From Porogramme epimiltina (lineage: Eukaryota; Basidiomycota; Agaricomycetes; Polyporales; Polyporaceae): 64,000 nucleotides of DNA. Under the pieces are notes generated by a model that worked only from the letters and a program-made list of their open reading frames with translations, made no database searches and was not told the DNA's origin. This document shows positions 47,736 through 57,400 of this stretch, in pieces (position 1 is the first letter of the stretch; each line of letters starts with the position of its first letter). The stretch covers positions 26,307 to 90,306 of the forward strand of contig FTLJ01000248.1 in NCBI GenBank assembly GCA_900155495.1. Direction: 5' to 3'. A program made the translations under genes and the position numbers.

Positions 47736-49003
47736 CTACAAACGGAGACAAACGGAGACCCTATGGGAAATTTGAACCCTTGACCGCTGTGATCCAGGTC
47801 GAATCTGCTCGCGGGAACTATCACGAACGCATAGTAAGCAATTGGGCATAGCTGGTGTCATCGTGCGAGAACATACCTGGTATGCCATCACACCTGCATT
47901 CCACCCTTTTGCCTTGGCCTGAGTAAGGCACGTCGACAGCGCGGCGGGGTCGACGTAGCCGCCGTTCGTGACATCTTGTGGACTGCCAGGTTTCCCAATG
48001 ACAATCTTGTTCATGTCGACCCCTGATGCAGCAATCTCAAGGACCGCGGAACCGCTCCCAGAGTTGATGAGACTGTCACAAGTTTCATACCCTGGGACGG
48101 GTGATTCTACAAGGATGAGGAGATGAGGATGACATTGCAAGCATGAGGACTGTGGAAACTTACGATTATAGAACTGGACGTTGTACCAATCTATCAGAGC
48201 CCCCACCAACCGATCCACCTCCAGGTATCCCCCTCCTGGGCAGAACGAGGGCTGAAACCACGGAGCGACAGCTGATACGCCAAGGATATGTCAGCCTCCA
48301 ATACCGCCAACACCGTACCCAAGCACCCAGTGAACGACTTACGCGCATGCGACAGAATAAACTGCCCTTGCGGCAGCCTCGTTCTCAGCACCTGCGTGAA
48401 CGTCACTAGCCACTGCTCGCCCACGCCCGGCTGCTGCACCACGAGGTCGAGCTCCTCCCAGTCGACGTCGATCCCGTCGAGGTTTGTGTTGAGCACGAAG
48501 TCCGCCATCTTCTGCGCAACCGCGTTGGGGTCGAGACCCGCGCTCGTTGGCCGTTCCGTCGCGCCGAATGCGGATACAACGAGTGCGACACCGGCCTGGT
48601 TATAGCCTTGCTTGATGAGAAGACGCTGATCCGCCGGGAGCGCCGCCCAGGCGGCCGCTTGGTCGTGTGGGCCGTCGGAGAGGAGGAACGCGAGGTTGCT
48701 GACAGTGGGAAGGGCTTAGCAGAAGGTTACATACAGACCGAGGGGATTATACACTTACAAGACGTTGAAACCTTTGATGAGGGAGAGGTCGGGCACGACA
48801 CCTTCGTAGGGAGCTTGGCTATACACCACGAACTTGGGACCGGTCGGGACCGCCGAGCGTCGATAGTGAGTGCGACGGTGCGTGAGAGCGCGAGTGTATC
48901 CATGTGCCCTTGGGGTGTCGAAAGGGGTGGCGAGAACAGAAGAAGTGACCACCAGGGCCCCAGTGGCGAAAGAAAGAAAACGAGGTAACGACAACGTCAA
49001 CAT
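47736..49003 (-). CDS. Secreted glycoside hydrolase family 18 protein
   Basis: Chitinase-type or endo-beta-N-acetylglucosaminidase-like GH18. The start MLTLSLPRFLSFATGALVVT is a signal peptide and the pro-region ends near THYRR, a likely Kex2 site. The barrel begins PKFVVYSQAPYEGVVPDLSL. Catalytic motif DGIDVDWEELDL contains the full DxxDxDxE with the acid Glu. Then come LSHAPVAPWFQPSF, LIDWYNVQFYN, PGYETCDSLINSGSGSAVLE, KIVIGKPGSP and GWNAGVMAYQ. The last exon is uncertain: the best in-phase reading gives IRPGSQRSRV and stops at 47736, but another frame reads FDLDHSGQGFKFPIG, so a splice or frame change near 47820 may be misread. The enzyme may act on chitin in the fungus's own wall or prey wall. 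Confidence 0.85.
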
Positions 49004-49763
49004 TTTTGAAAAAGGATGGAAAGGTATGGCCCTGGTCCTGAGGGAAGCGAAACGGAAAGAAAGCGGGTGGGGAAATCATTGTCTCCTCGTGTATGGACAA
49101 TTCCATAGGCTCAGCGGCTGGCTTGCGAGGCTGACACCCGCGACAGCCGGTGGCCATTGGTTGGCATGTATGAATATGACTGACATCGAGATCCGGACCA
49201 ACTCAGTCAGCATGAGAAGGCCAGCTCCCGACCGGAATGAACTCACATGAGAATAAAGGGCCGCCATGTGCGCCCCGACATTCAGGCGTCAAGATCCCTC
49301 ACGAAGTTAGCCCTTCGTTTAATGACCCTAGACACCGACGGGGATATTCATAGCATCGGGGGCGTTTAAGCACGGTTCTACTTCATGCGGACCCTGCGTT
49401 AGTTAACAGGGGTAGCGAATGAGTACGGAAACATCTTACTTGCTGTAGCTCCATCTCGGTTCATACATCGCAACTAGGGAGCAGGGGAAGTTAAGACCAA
49501 GGTAGAGAGCAGCAGGTGGCAGCACGATGGATCCGGGACATCTGTCAAGTTGATCTGGATCGATTCGAGATGACAAGAGTCGGCTGACGCGAACCAAACC
49601 GATCTAACCATGGGTATCACCATCAATTATATATCGAGGTATTGCGAGCACGACGCTCAGGAAAAATGATCCATTATACACTCGGAAGTATCATGTACAT
49701 GATTCCGACAATCCCTGTAACATATAGCCATGACCGGAAACAAAATTTCCAAGATAACCCAGG
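49004..49763. other. Intergenic between two minus-strand genes
   Basis: 760 bp. The part next to 49004 is A/G-rich on the plus strand (C/T-rich leader of GH18). No gene is seen. Confidence 0.4.
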
Positions 49764-50663
49764 TCAATCCCTGCGCTTGTCAGAAACAGCACCTGTCTTT
49801 GCGTTGAACTCCGTAGCGAGTCTGTCATACTCCTTCGCATTTTGTTCGGCTTGCTTCTTCACAATATCTATGATACGGTGAGTACTATGTTAGGATATAT
49901 GAACAAGAACATACCGAAATCCTTGACCTTCTCCTGAGCGACTGCAAGTTGCTTCTTGAGGTCCTCAATCTGCTTGGTCTGGTCCACGCCGGAGGACTTG
50001 CCCGACTGTGAGTGGAGACGTGTGTCAATGTCTATATAGGTGTCAGGGGGGGCACGAGACGTACTGCATTCTTCAACTTCGCGTACTCCTCCTGAGTGTG
50101 GATGAGGTCGAGAAGAATGTAGAACGTCCGGGTGAGAACAAGGGAGAGGAAGAGACAGAAGCCGGTCAGGTACACGTTCCGTTGCGCGCTATACCACCTG
50201 TTAGCAATCCGTGTGGCACGTAACAGCATGGAAATTGGCCACGCACTAGAATTTGCGCGCAGCTAGATTGGTCTCCCCGCGGACGTCTTGCACCCCAGTC
50301 CCTGTCGACTTGGCCAAATCCGACTCCGCGCTTACTCTCCACATCCTCTGCAGTGCATCCACAAATAGAATAGCGACGAAGCTACAAGACATAAAAGGCT
50401 TGTGTCAGCCAACCAAGGGGAGCTCAAGGTAGAAAGACCGACATGAAGGAGATCTTGACACCGTAGGCGAGCTTGGCGACGAAGGGACTCTCGGAGAGGA
50501 AGTGGAATAGTTTCTTGCGAACCGTGTGGGGGAGCGGGAAAACGAGGACACAGAAGGTTCCCATTTCAGCGGCGAGAAGCATGAACGTGAGGGTATAGCT
50601 GGAGCACACGTTATTCCCGAACGTTGGTCATGATGGAGAAAGGGGCACGCACTATACTGTCAT
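49764..50663 (-). CDS. BAP31/YET-family ER membrane protein
   Basis: ER membrane protein of about 215 residues with three transmembrane segments and a cytosolic coiled coil; the family acts in export and quality control of membrane proteins. The first coding exon is only 11 nt (50663-50653), then YTLTFMLLAAEMGTFCVLVF, LPHTVRKKLFHFLSESP, AKLAYGVKISFMFVAILFVD, RKFYSAQRNVYLTGFCLFLS, and LILTRTFYILLDLIHTQEEY in rough order. The tail is coiled coil: QTKQIEDLKKQLAVAQEKVK, IVKKQAEQNAKEYDRLATEF, ending KRRD, close to a KKxx-type ER-retention pattern. Length and topology match yeast Yet1/Yet3. The gene is divergent from UBP6. Confidence 0.9.
50653..50663 (-). other. 11-nt first coding exon of the BAP31 gene
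   Basis: ATGACAGTATA followed by donor GTGCGT; joining to acceptor CCAG gives MTVYYTLTFMLL, the family N-terminus. Confidence 0.75.
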
Positions 50664-50977
50664 GGCGGGCGACTGTTCTGCGAAGGATCAGGAGTGCTGG
50701 GAAGGGTATCGTCGCGGTCGTGAGTGGTGGTCGTCTGAGTGATGGCAGAGGGGGCGGTATAAGAGGCGTGCGTTACCCACTGCGGTGCATAAAGACACGT
50801 CGCTCCCAACAGGGGCGACGTCATCGGTTTCCCCAACCTTTCCGCCTCGCCCCCCAGGCCCGCCGCGGCCCGGGTCAGATTTGTCATCAAGATTGTGGCT
50901 TTTGCGCGTGTGCGTACGCGTACGTACGCGTCCAACGATCGACTGCTCCTCTCGTCTTCTCTCCACTTCTCACCACC
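50664..50977. promoter_or_regulatory. Divergent promoter of BAP31 and UBP6
   Basis: A 314-bp shared 5' region between opposite ATGs. It contains the 16-bp perfect palindrome listed separately and a C/T-rich leader before UBP6. Confidence 0.55.
50916..50931. promoter_or_regulatory. 16-bp palindrome with two ACGCGT boxes
   Basis: ACGCGTACGTACGCGT is a perfect inverted repeat 47 bp before the UBP6 start. Each half contains ACGCGT, the MluI cell-cycle box bound by Swi6/Mbp1 (MBF) in other fungi. Binding here is inference. Confidence 0.5.
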
Positions 50978-53150
50978 ATGGCCCCTCTTGCTGTGAAGAT
51001 CAAACACGCTGGCAAAGTGCACGAGGTGCAACTGGATCCCGATCAGCCCGCCACGGTCTTCAAGGATGCGGTCTACCAGGTTACCGGTGTTCCTCCAGAG
51101 CGCATGAAGGTCATGATCAAGGGCGGCATGCTGAAGGTACGCTTCCCGTGGTGCTTCTCCGCGCGCGTTTCTCATGATCCGCCTCAATCAGGATGACACG
51201 GACTGGCGGAAAGTCGGCCCAAAAGCAGTCAGTGGCAAGGCACCATTCTCAGGGCGCACGGCTCACTCATTCATATTGTATGTAAACAGGGCCAGACTTT
51301 CATGGTGATCGGGGCAGCGGGAGAGCTCCCGAAACCACCATCAACGCCGATACAATTCCTGGAAGGTGCGCGTGCTATTGACACCACTGGTTGTTACGTG
51401 AAGGAGGCTCACACGCTGGGTTGTTAAGACATGGATGAGACCGACCTGGCTCAAGCCGTAAGCTTTTCGCCCATAATTGCGTGAGGGGAGCGCGCCATTT
51501 ACGTGACCATGGGCCCAGCTCGCCTTGCCTGTTGGTCTCAACAACCTTGGTAACACGTGCTATATGAACGCCACTCTTCAAGCGATGCGCGCCATCCCCG
51601 AATTGCAGACAGCACTCGAGAGGTCAGCACATTCTACGCAATTTTTCGTGGCGCCTACTCATATGCGACCCTCAAAGTTCCGCCCCGACAACTGGCCTTC
51701 CAACCGCTCTTCGTGGCCTGTACAGTGAAATGTCAAAGACCACTGAGAGCGTGACACCCCGGACCTTCCTCGCAGCACTTCGGCACGCGTTTCCACAGTT
51801 TGCGGAACAGTCGCGGGCGACAGGACAGAAGCTGCTGATGGGTGGACTCTACGCGCAACAGGGTAAGCTTATTGCCCCTTAGATGTACGCATATACCCAC
51901 ATTTCCACCTAGACGCTGAGGAGTGCTGGGTCCAAATGACGAACGCACTGAAGGAAGTTCCCGGCCTTCCCGGACCATCCTCCGGGTCTTCAAACTCCAA
52001 GTTTGTGGAACAGTACATGACTGGAGAGCTTCGACGAGTGTGAGTATTGACGTCACGCATCGTGTCTTGCCGAATTTAATGTCAGCAATGGTCTTTAGAT
52101 TGAAGTGCGATGAAGCCCCGGAAGAGCCCGAGTCCGTTGCCTTTGAGAAGGTTTTAAAGGTGTCATGCAACATCTCAAACGCCGTCAACTATATGCAGCA
52201 AGGCATAATGGAAGCGCTCGACGGGTCCATTGAGAAGCAGTCACCAAGTCTAGGCCGTGAAGCGGTCTATAGCTCGGTACAACGCCTCTCGCGCTTGCCG
52301 ACCTACCTTACAGTCCACATGGTTCGCTTCGCGTGGAAGCGCGATATCGGGAAGAAGGCGAAGATTATGGTAGGTGTTCATACACTAACCCCCTTACACT
52401 TGTTCCTTACCCAGATTTTCTTCTGTAGCGGAGAGTGAAATTCCCAACGGAGTACGACGCCCTCGACATCGCTACTTCCGAGTTAAAGGAGAAACTCTTG
52501 CCCGTCAGCCGCAAGCTGAAGGAGGTTGAGAAGGAGCGCGCCGAGCGGCGTAAGGTGCGCAAGCGCACCAAGAAGGCTGAGCCCGCAAAAGACAAGGAGG
52601 GAGACGTTCAGATGGGTGACGAGTCCGCCACTGCGTCATCCTCAACCGCGGAGCCTGCTGTCGCCGACGCCGCCGACGCAGGCGAGGAAAAGGGCAAAGC
52701 CGTCGCGGGAGCAGAGCTGGAGGATGAGAGCGTATACAGAGAGAAGGAGGGGAAGGAGTTGGACGCTCTCATCCACCCCGATGTGAAAGCGGATGTGGGA
52801 TGTAGTACAACAGGGCAGTACGAGCTGGTTGGTGAGTGCTGTGATTCGGCCCTTTGCCCTTTCATCCATCGGGCGCCGCTGCAACTCGATTCACTCATCA
52901 CGCCTTCACAGCCATTGTGACCCACAAGGGCGCCGAAGCAGACGCGGGGCACTACATCGGATTCGTCAAGAAGCGCGCACTTCATACCTCTGCCTCGGGA
53001 CCGAAGCCCGACGAAGATGACGAGGACTGGTACAAGTTCGACGATGAGAAGGTGTCGATCTTCCCCCAGGAGAAGCTCGAGACGCTCTCGGGTGGCGGTC
53101 AGGACGCGTCAGCATATGTATTGCTCTACAGGTCTCGCCCGTTGGTATAG
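50978..53150 (+). CDS. UBP6: Proteasome-associated ubiquitin hydrolase Ubp6/USP14
   Basis: Deubiquitinase of the 26S proteasome. The N-terminal ubiquitin-like domain (residues 1-75) reads MAPLAVKIKHAGKVHEVQLD, PPERMKVMIKGGMLKDDTDW. The Cys box is LPVGLNNLGNTCYMNATLQA with catalytic Cys. QQDAEECWVQM follows, then an insert with KFVEQYMTGELRRVLKCDE. The His box is HKGAEADAGHYIGFVKKRAL with catalytic His, and the end WYKFDDEKVSIFPQEKLETL, then DASAYVLLYRSRP completes the domain. An acidic and Lys-rich region (KKAEPAKDKEGDVQMGDESA) is inserted between the two halves, as in other fungal Ubp6. Multiple short exons join in phase; the stop is at 53148-53150. The protein is complete with all active-site residues. 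Confidence 0.95.
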
Positions 53151-53826
53151 TGCGTGTGTAGAGTGGGGATGTCGTGGCTAGGAATGGAAGCATGTAGATC
53201 GAGGTCTGTAAGAAATGCGATGGTTTGTTTCACTTTGAACGTCGAGCAGGATTAAAGCTTAGCCTCGTATAAAGTTTAGTATGTTCTTTTCGTCGACGAA
53301 CAACGTGGCGATTTAGTGGCAGCCAGGAAGAGATGAACCTCATCCTCACGTTTCAGCTGCAATTTGCGCACGCACTTCATGAGGATTAATCCGTTGGGGG
53401 GTCCGTCACTGAGTAATCTATTTAGGCGTAAGATAACAAGAACCCTTGGCACAGTGGTAGCGCGTGAGATTCCAGCAGCAGGGTTTCGACCCGCAAATGA
53501 TTCCTCAAGGTCGTCCGTTCAATCCGGGCAGGGTTCACTTTTTAAGAACTTTCCCACTGACCGCTTCTGGGCTTTCATACACTCGTTGACATCCAGGGCA
53601 GCATACATTGTGTTGTGTGCATGTCTCGATAAAGTAAAGAAAGCAGAAGAGGATATTTTCCATACACACGCGAACATTTTTGGCGATGCACCTTCCACGA
53701 TGCCATCTGCACCATAAGAAGCGAAAGAAATATTTCTCCGTGGTATAATGAATATCGTCGATCGTATATCCCTCCAAAGAAGCCTACGCCTAAGACCAGC
53801 ACCGTAGGGAATAGTCCTTGGCCGTC
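53151..53826. other. Intergenic, tail-to-tail
   Basis: 676 bp between UBP6 (+) and GH16 (-). It holds a tRNA-like pol III box pair, listed separately. Short ORFs in this stretch have no domain. Confidence 0.4.
53446..53492 (+). repeat. Possible tRNA-derived SINE or tRNA relic
   Basis: TTGGCACAGTGG followed by TAGCGC resembles a pol III A box and D arm; GGGTTTCGACCC about 34 bp later resembles a B box with one extra base. No acceptor stem or normal T stem can be folded, so it is not a functional tRNA gene. A SINE head or a tRNA pseudogene would fit. Confidence 0.3.
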
Positions 53827-55262
53827 CTACAATATCCAATTGAGCCCCGTGAAGATAACCACACACCAAGCAACCATCCAAGGGCGAACGGTTTGCACAA
53901 CGCCACTGTTACCACCCCCCGACGCGGACGTGGTGCTGCCTGGAGCAGTGCTACTGGTCGGTGTGGAGGCGATGGAACCGTTCGCAGTGAAGACTTTGAT
54001 ATACGAGATGTCGAAGTACGCGTCGTGATAGTTCGTGCCGTTCAGGTTGATCACATTTTCGAGATACTGCCCAGCTGTCATGAGCGAGCCCAAGGATACG
54101 ACCTAGCCAGCTAATACGTACGCATATGTCCACAGTTTGGTTCCCAAGGGGGCCCCCACAGGTGGACTGGTATATCGATGGCGCGCCCGCCCTGGCGGTG
54201 AGGAGAGGTCAGCGGTCACTGAGTGGAGGTCACGATAGAAGGCGTATACGAACCATTGGCCGCAGAGCGTGATATCAATGACAAGCTGTTGCTCATCAAA
54301 GAACTTCGAAACATTGCAAGAGGTAGAAGGCCATGCTGCCGACGGAGTCCCCCAATTAGAAGGGTCGATCGAGTTTGTGGCAGACTTGACCGAATCTGGA
54401 ACTTCGTTTCTCTGTGACGGTCGGAGAATTCTATTAGAGACTGAGCGAGGGATGACGGCGCTACGCTTACCGGCCAGAACCAGGTGCTTGAGGGTGGTAG
54501 GTTTAAGCTATAAGACTCAACATAAGATGAGGAAGGAGGACTTACAACACGCCGGCTTCATCGAGCTGCATGGCCCATACTCCTCCTCCGTTATCAGCAA
54601 ACGCCTTTCCGAAGCTTGCACTCTGCTGTTCCACCACACTACACCCTCCGGCCGGTGCGCTCCCGCCCGTTGCAGAGCAGTCTGTGCTCAGGGTCTTCCC
54701 ACTCTGTTTTGCGTCCGTAGCCTGAGTGCACCCGTCGGCGGTGTGGAGCGTCATTTGGTTCGAAGGCGCGAGGTTGACCTGCTCGACGATGTCGATCTCG
54801 CCGCCAGCCGGCCACTGAGGGCCCTTGGTCCAGATCGCCGGCCACACGGAGCACCCGAACGGCACATGTGCAGCGTCCACGACGAAGACGGACCCGATGG
54901 GGAAGAAATCGTGCGTTTGCATGCGGACCGAGTCGCGCTTGTTATTGTAGATGACCGACGTTGTGTTGTCGAGAGTGATAATTGCATGGCCGGCATCGTT
55001 CACGTATGCGAGGTGCTCCCCTGGGTCAGTCGCGTTTTGCAACCAGTTGACATGCCCTGCAGCACAGTTGAACGGCGTGAACTATGGGTCACAATGTTGA
55101 ATGATAGAGGAACGCACCATCGGTAGTGTTATCATAGCCACCTTGGAAGTCCCACCCTTGGAAGAAGCTCGACCCGGAATATTGTTGTGCTAGGCTAAAC
55201 GCAGCGCGGACGGATTGAGCTCCGCAGAAGGCCTGTATGACCACTGAAATGAGGAGATGCAT
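53827..55262 (-). CDS. Secreted GH16 beta-glucanase-like enzyme, GPI-anchored
   Basis: Predicted endo-1,3(4)-beta-glucanase-like enzyme of the wall. The start MHLLISVVIQAFCGAQSVRA is a signal peptide. Then YSGSSFFQGWDFQGGYDNTT, HVNWLQNATD, SVRMQTHDFFPIGSVFVVDA, HVPFGCSVWPAIWTKGPQWP, and the catalytic motif GGEIDIVEQ with both Glu and the Asp (ExDxxE). It continues LHTADGC, GVWAMQLDEAGVFTWFWPRN, NWGTPSAAWPSTSCNVSKFF, DEQQLVIDITLCGQWAGAPS, IYQSTCGG, YLENVINLNGTNYHDAYFDI. A 16-nt exon at 54486-54471 encodes TWFWP. The C-terminus is Ser/Thr/Gly-rich followed by a hydrophobic tail ending GLNWIL, a typical GPI-attachment signal. All splice phases match and the gene appears complete. Confidence 0.92.
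54471..54486 (-). other. GH16 micro-exon, 16 nt
   Basis: Between donor GTAAGT of the previous exon and its own donor GTAAGC; needed to read GVFTWFWPRNEVPD in frame. Confidence 0.75.
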
Positions 55263-57400
55263 CTTAGTATGTGCGGGCAGGAAGGGGGGTGGGAACAGGA
55301 GTATCCAACACAGCGCAGGTTTTTATGAACACCACTGCGTAGCGTTTAAGCACCAGGCACAAGTATCAACCGGGTGCAGAGTTTGTATTTGAGGCTGCAC
55401 AAAAGCAAGCGCAAGAAAAGTGCATGATAGAAGCTGTCAATTTGACGCATCGTTGGGCGCCGGGCGGTGCCGCCCTGCGTATTATGACTCAAAGTCGAGG
55501 GCGCGTATCTATGTCAGAGAACCAAACCTTAGAAACCCTCCGATACGCAAGAAAGGGTGTAGCCGCACCTGCAAAAGCTGTAGTGCAACTAGTACGCATC
55601 CTCGGCTGTCCAGACTGGCGCCGGGTTGGAGGAAAGCAGATTCTCGGCAGCGTGCGCGAGCTATAGGTGCTTTACGGTGAATACGCGGGTCCGAGCCAGG
55701 AATAGTGGTCAGACTCGGACTACCATGTGCGGGGCAGATATCGTCGCACCACGTCCAATCGGTCTATATCGAAGAATTATTATGTAGTAAGAAAAACTTG
55801 AATATGTCCTGCCTTCCTATCTTTGAGAGTTCTACCCCATGCCTTCAATAGGTGTACATTGTAATGGTCGAACTTGTCCCGGAGGATGCATCCCTGAACT
55901 TCCGATCGTTAAGATCCACCCGAATTCGAAGTATAGGCTCTAGAGTATAGGGACAAGCCAGATCAAAGACGGTCCCACACGGAGAGGAGAAGACGGCGGC
56001 ACCGAGAGTCTCGCGCGGCTACATGAAGTTGATATATACTTCTAAGCACCGCTTCGCCAGATGATGAAGAGGAAGATTGTTTACAGCGCCCCGAGTCGGG
56101 ACGCTCAGCTTGGGCGGCAAGGGTGGGTATAGTTGGAACTTGGATGGATGGACGTCAAACTTTAGGTGACCTGCACGTGATGGGTTCACTTGGGAGACGA
56201 CCCTGTGGGATCAGCCGAACCAACAATCCATTGAACTTCACCGCCACATAGCTCAAATAGACTTACCATGTTCCACATTTTTTGTCTCTGATAGAAGGCA
56301 GCGAACTTCGCGTCTCTCACCACAGGCGTCGAAAATGTATGCCTCTCTCAAGAGCAACAAGTGTCCTCCACCCCTGAGGGGAGTTGTAGACAACACCATT
56401 GTCAGTGCGTCATCCATCGAAGCGTCTTGCCAGCACCGCCCGAGCCAGAAGTCCCACCATGAAGGGCACGCCGTTGACGGGAATTATAACTAGGCACGTC
56501 CAACATCGTCTTAACGAGGATCACTCTGAAAGCTAACATGCCTATCAAATGTAGCTCATTTCGTGTCTATAGATGGCGTCACGACGTGCACACTCGGGCG
56601 TCTATAATGAGTTATCGGCTCGAGAACAAGGCGTCCCTGGTTGTGGGACCCCCACCGCATATAGTGACTTGCTGGGCTTCAGATGTGACTCGAACGCACG
56701 GTGAGCTCACTTTATTTGATACCAAAATTCATGAGCCATATAAAATATTCTACTACGCAACGAAATTCCACGGAGCGATTAGGCACGCTTAATATCGTAT
56801 GCCTCCTACACAGGCGGACTCACATGCCGTTTAGTATGTCTCCACAGCTTGTCGGTTTCTCAAGCACCCCATACTCTGATCCGACTATTAGACACTATGA
56901 AATCCATAAAACGCATTCGGCTTGAAGGAATCCTCATATCAGATGGCGAAACTTCTGCAACATCATGATACTGCAGTGAGCAGCCCACTTCCCAAGTCTA
57001 GTCACATCCTTCATGTGCACTCTTATTGTTGCACGTTCGCGGACGTCCGCCGGAAGCTTTGCAGATTGTTCTACCCATTATATTTTCCCCCAGAAAGTAA
57101 ATGTCGTCACCACCGACTTCCACGGTGCTAGAAGAAGGTCGGAAACATCTTTTTATCCGTCGAAAATGTTATCTGACAGTCGATACCAGTGCCATCATAT
57201 GACAAGCTCGGAACTTATTCTATATCGTTTCGTCGGACGCCGCCGCAATAGCAGCAACAACCGGTAGTTCTCTTTCCACCGGCGAGATCGGTGAGCATGG
57301 ATCTCTCGGTACTTCTTCTGGAGGTAGACCAAGAGATCTTTAATTGTACCGAATTCGTTAGGACATTCCTTCCGGGGAGGCACTTTGTAACACGACCAGT
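55263..57400. other. AT-richer gene desert
   Basis: 2.1 kb with moderate GC and no domain. A TATA-like TCATAAAAA on the minus strand at about 55320 probably belongs to GH16. No transposon ORF, inverted repeat or RNA gene was found. Confidence 0.45.
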
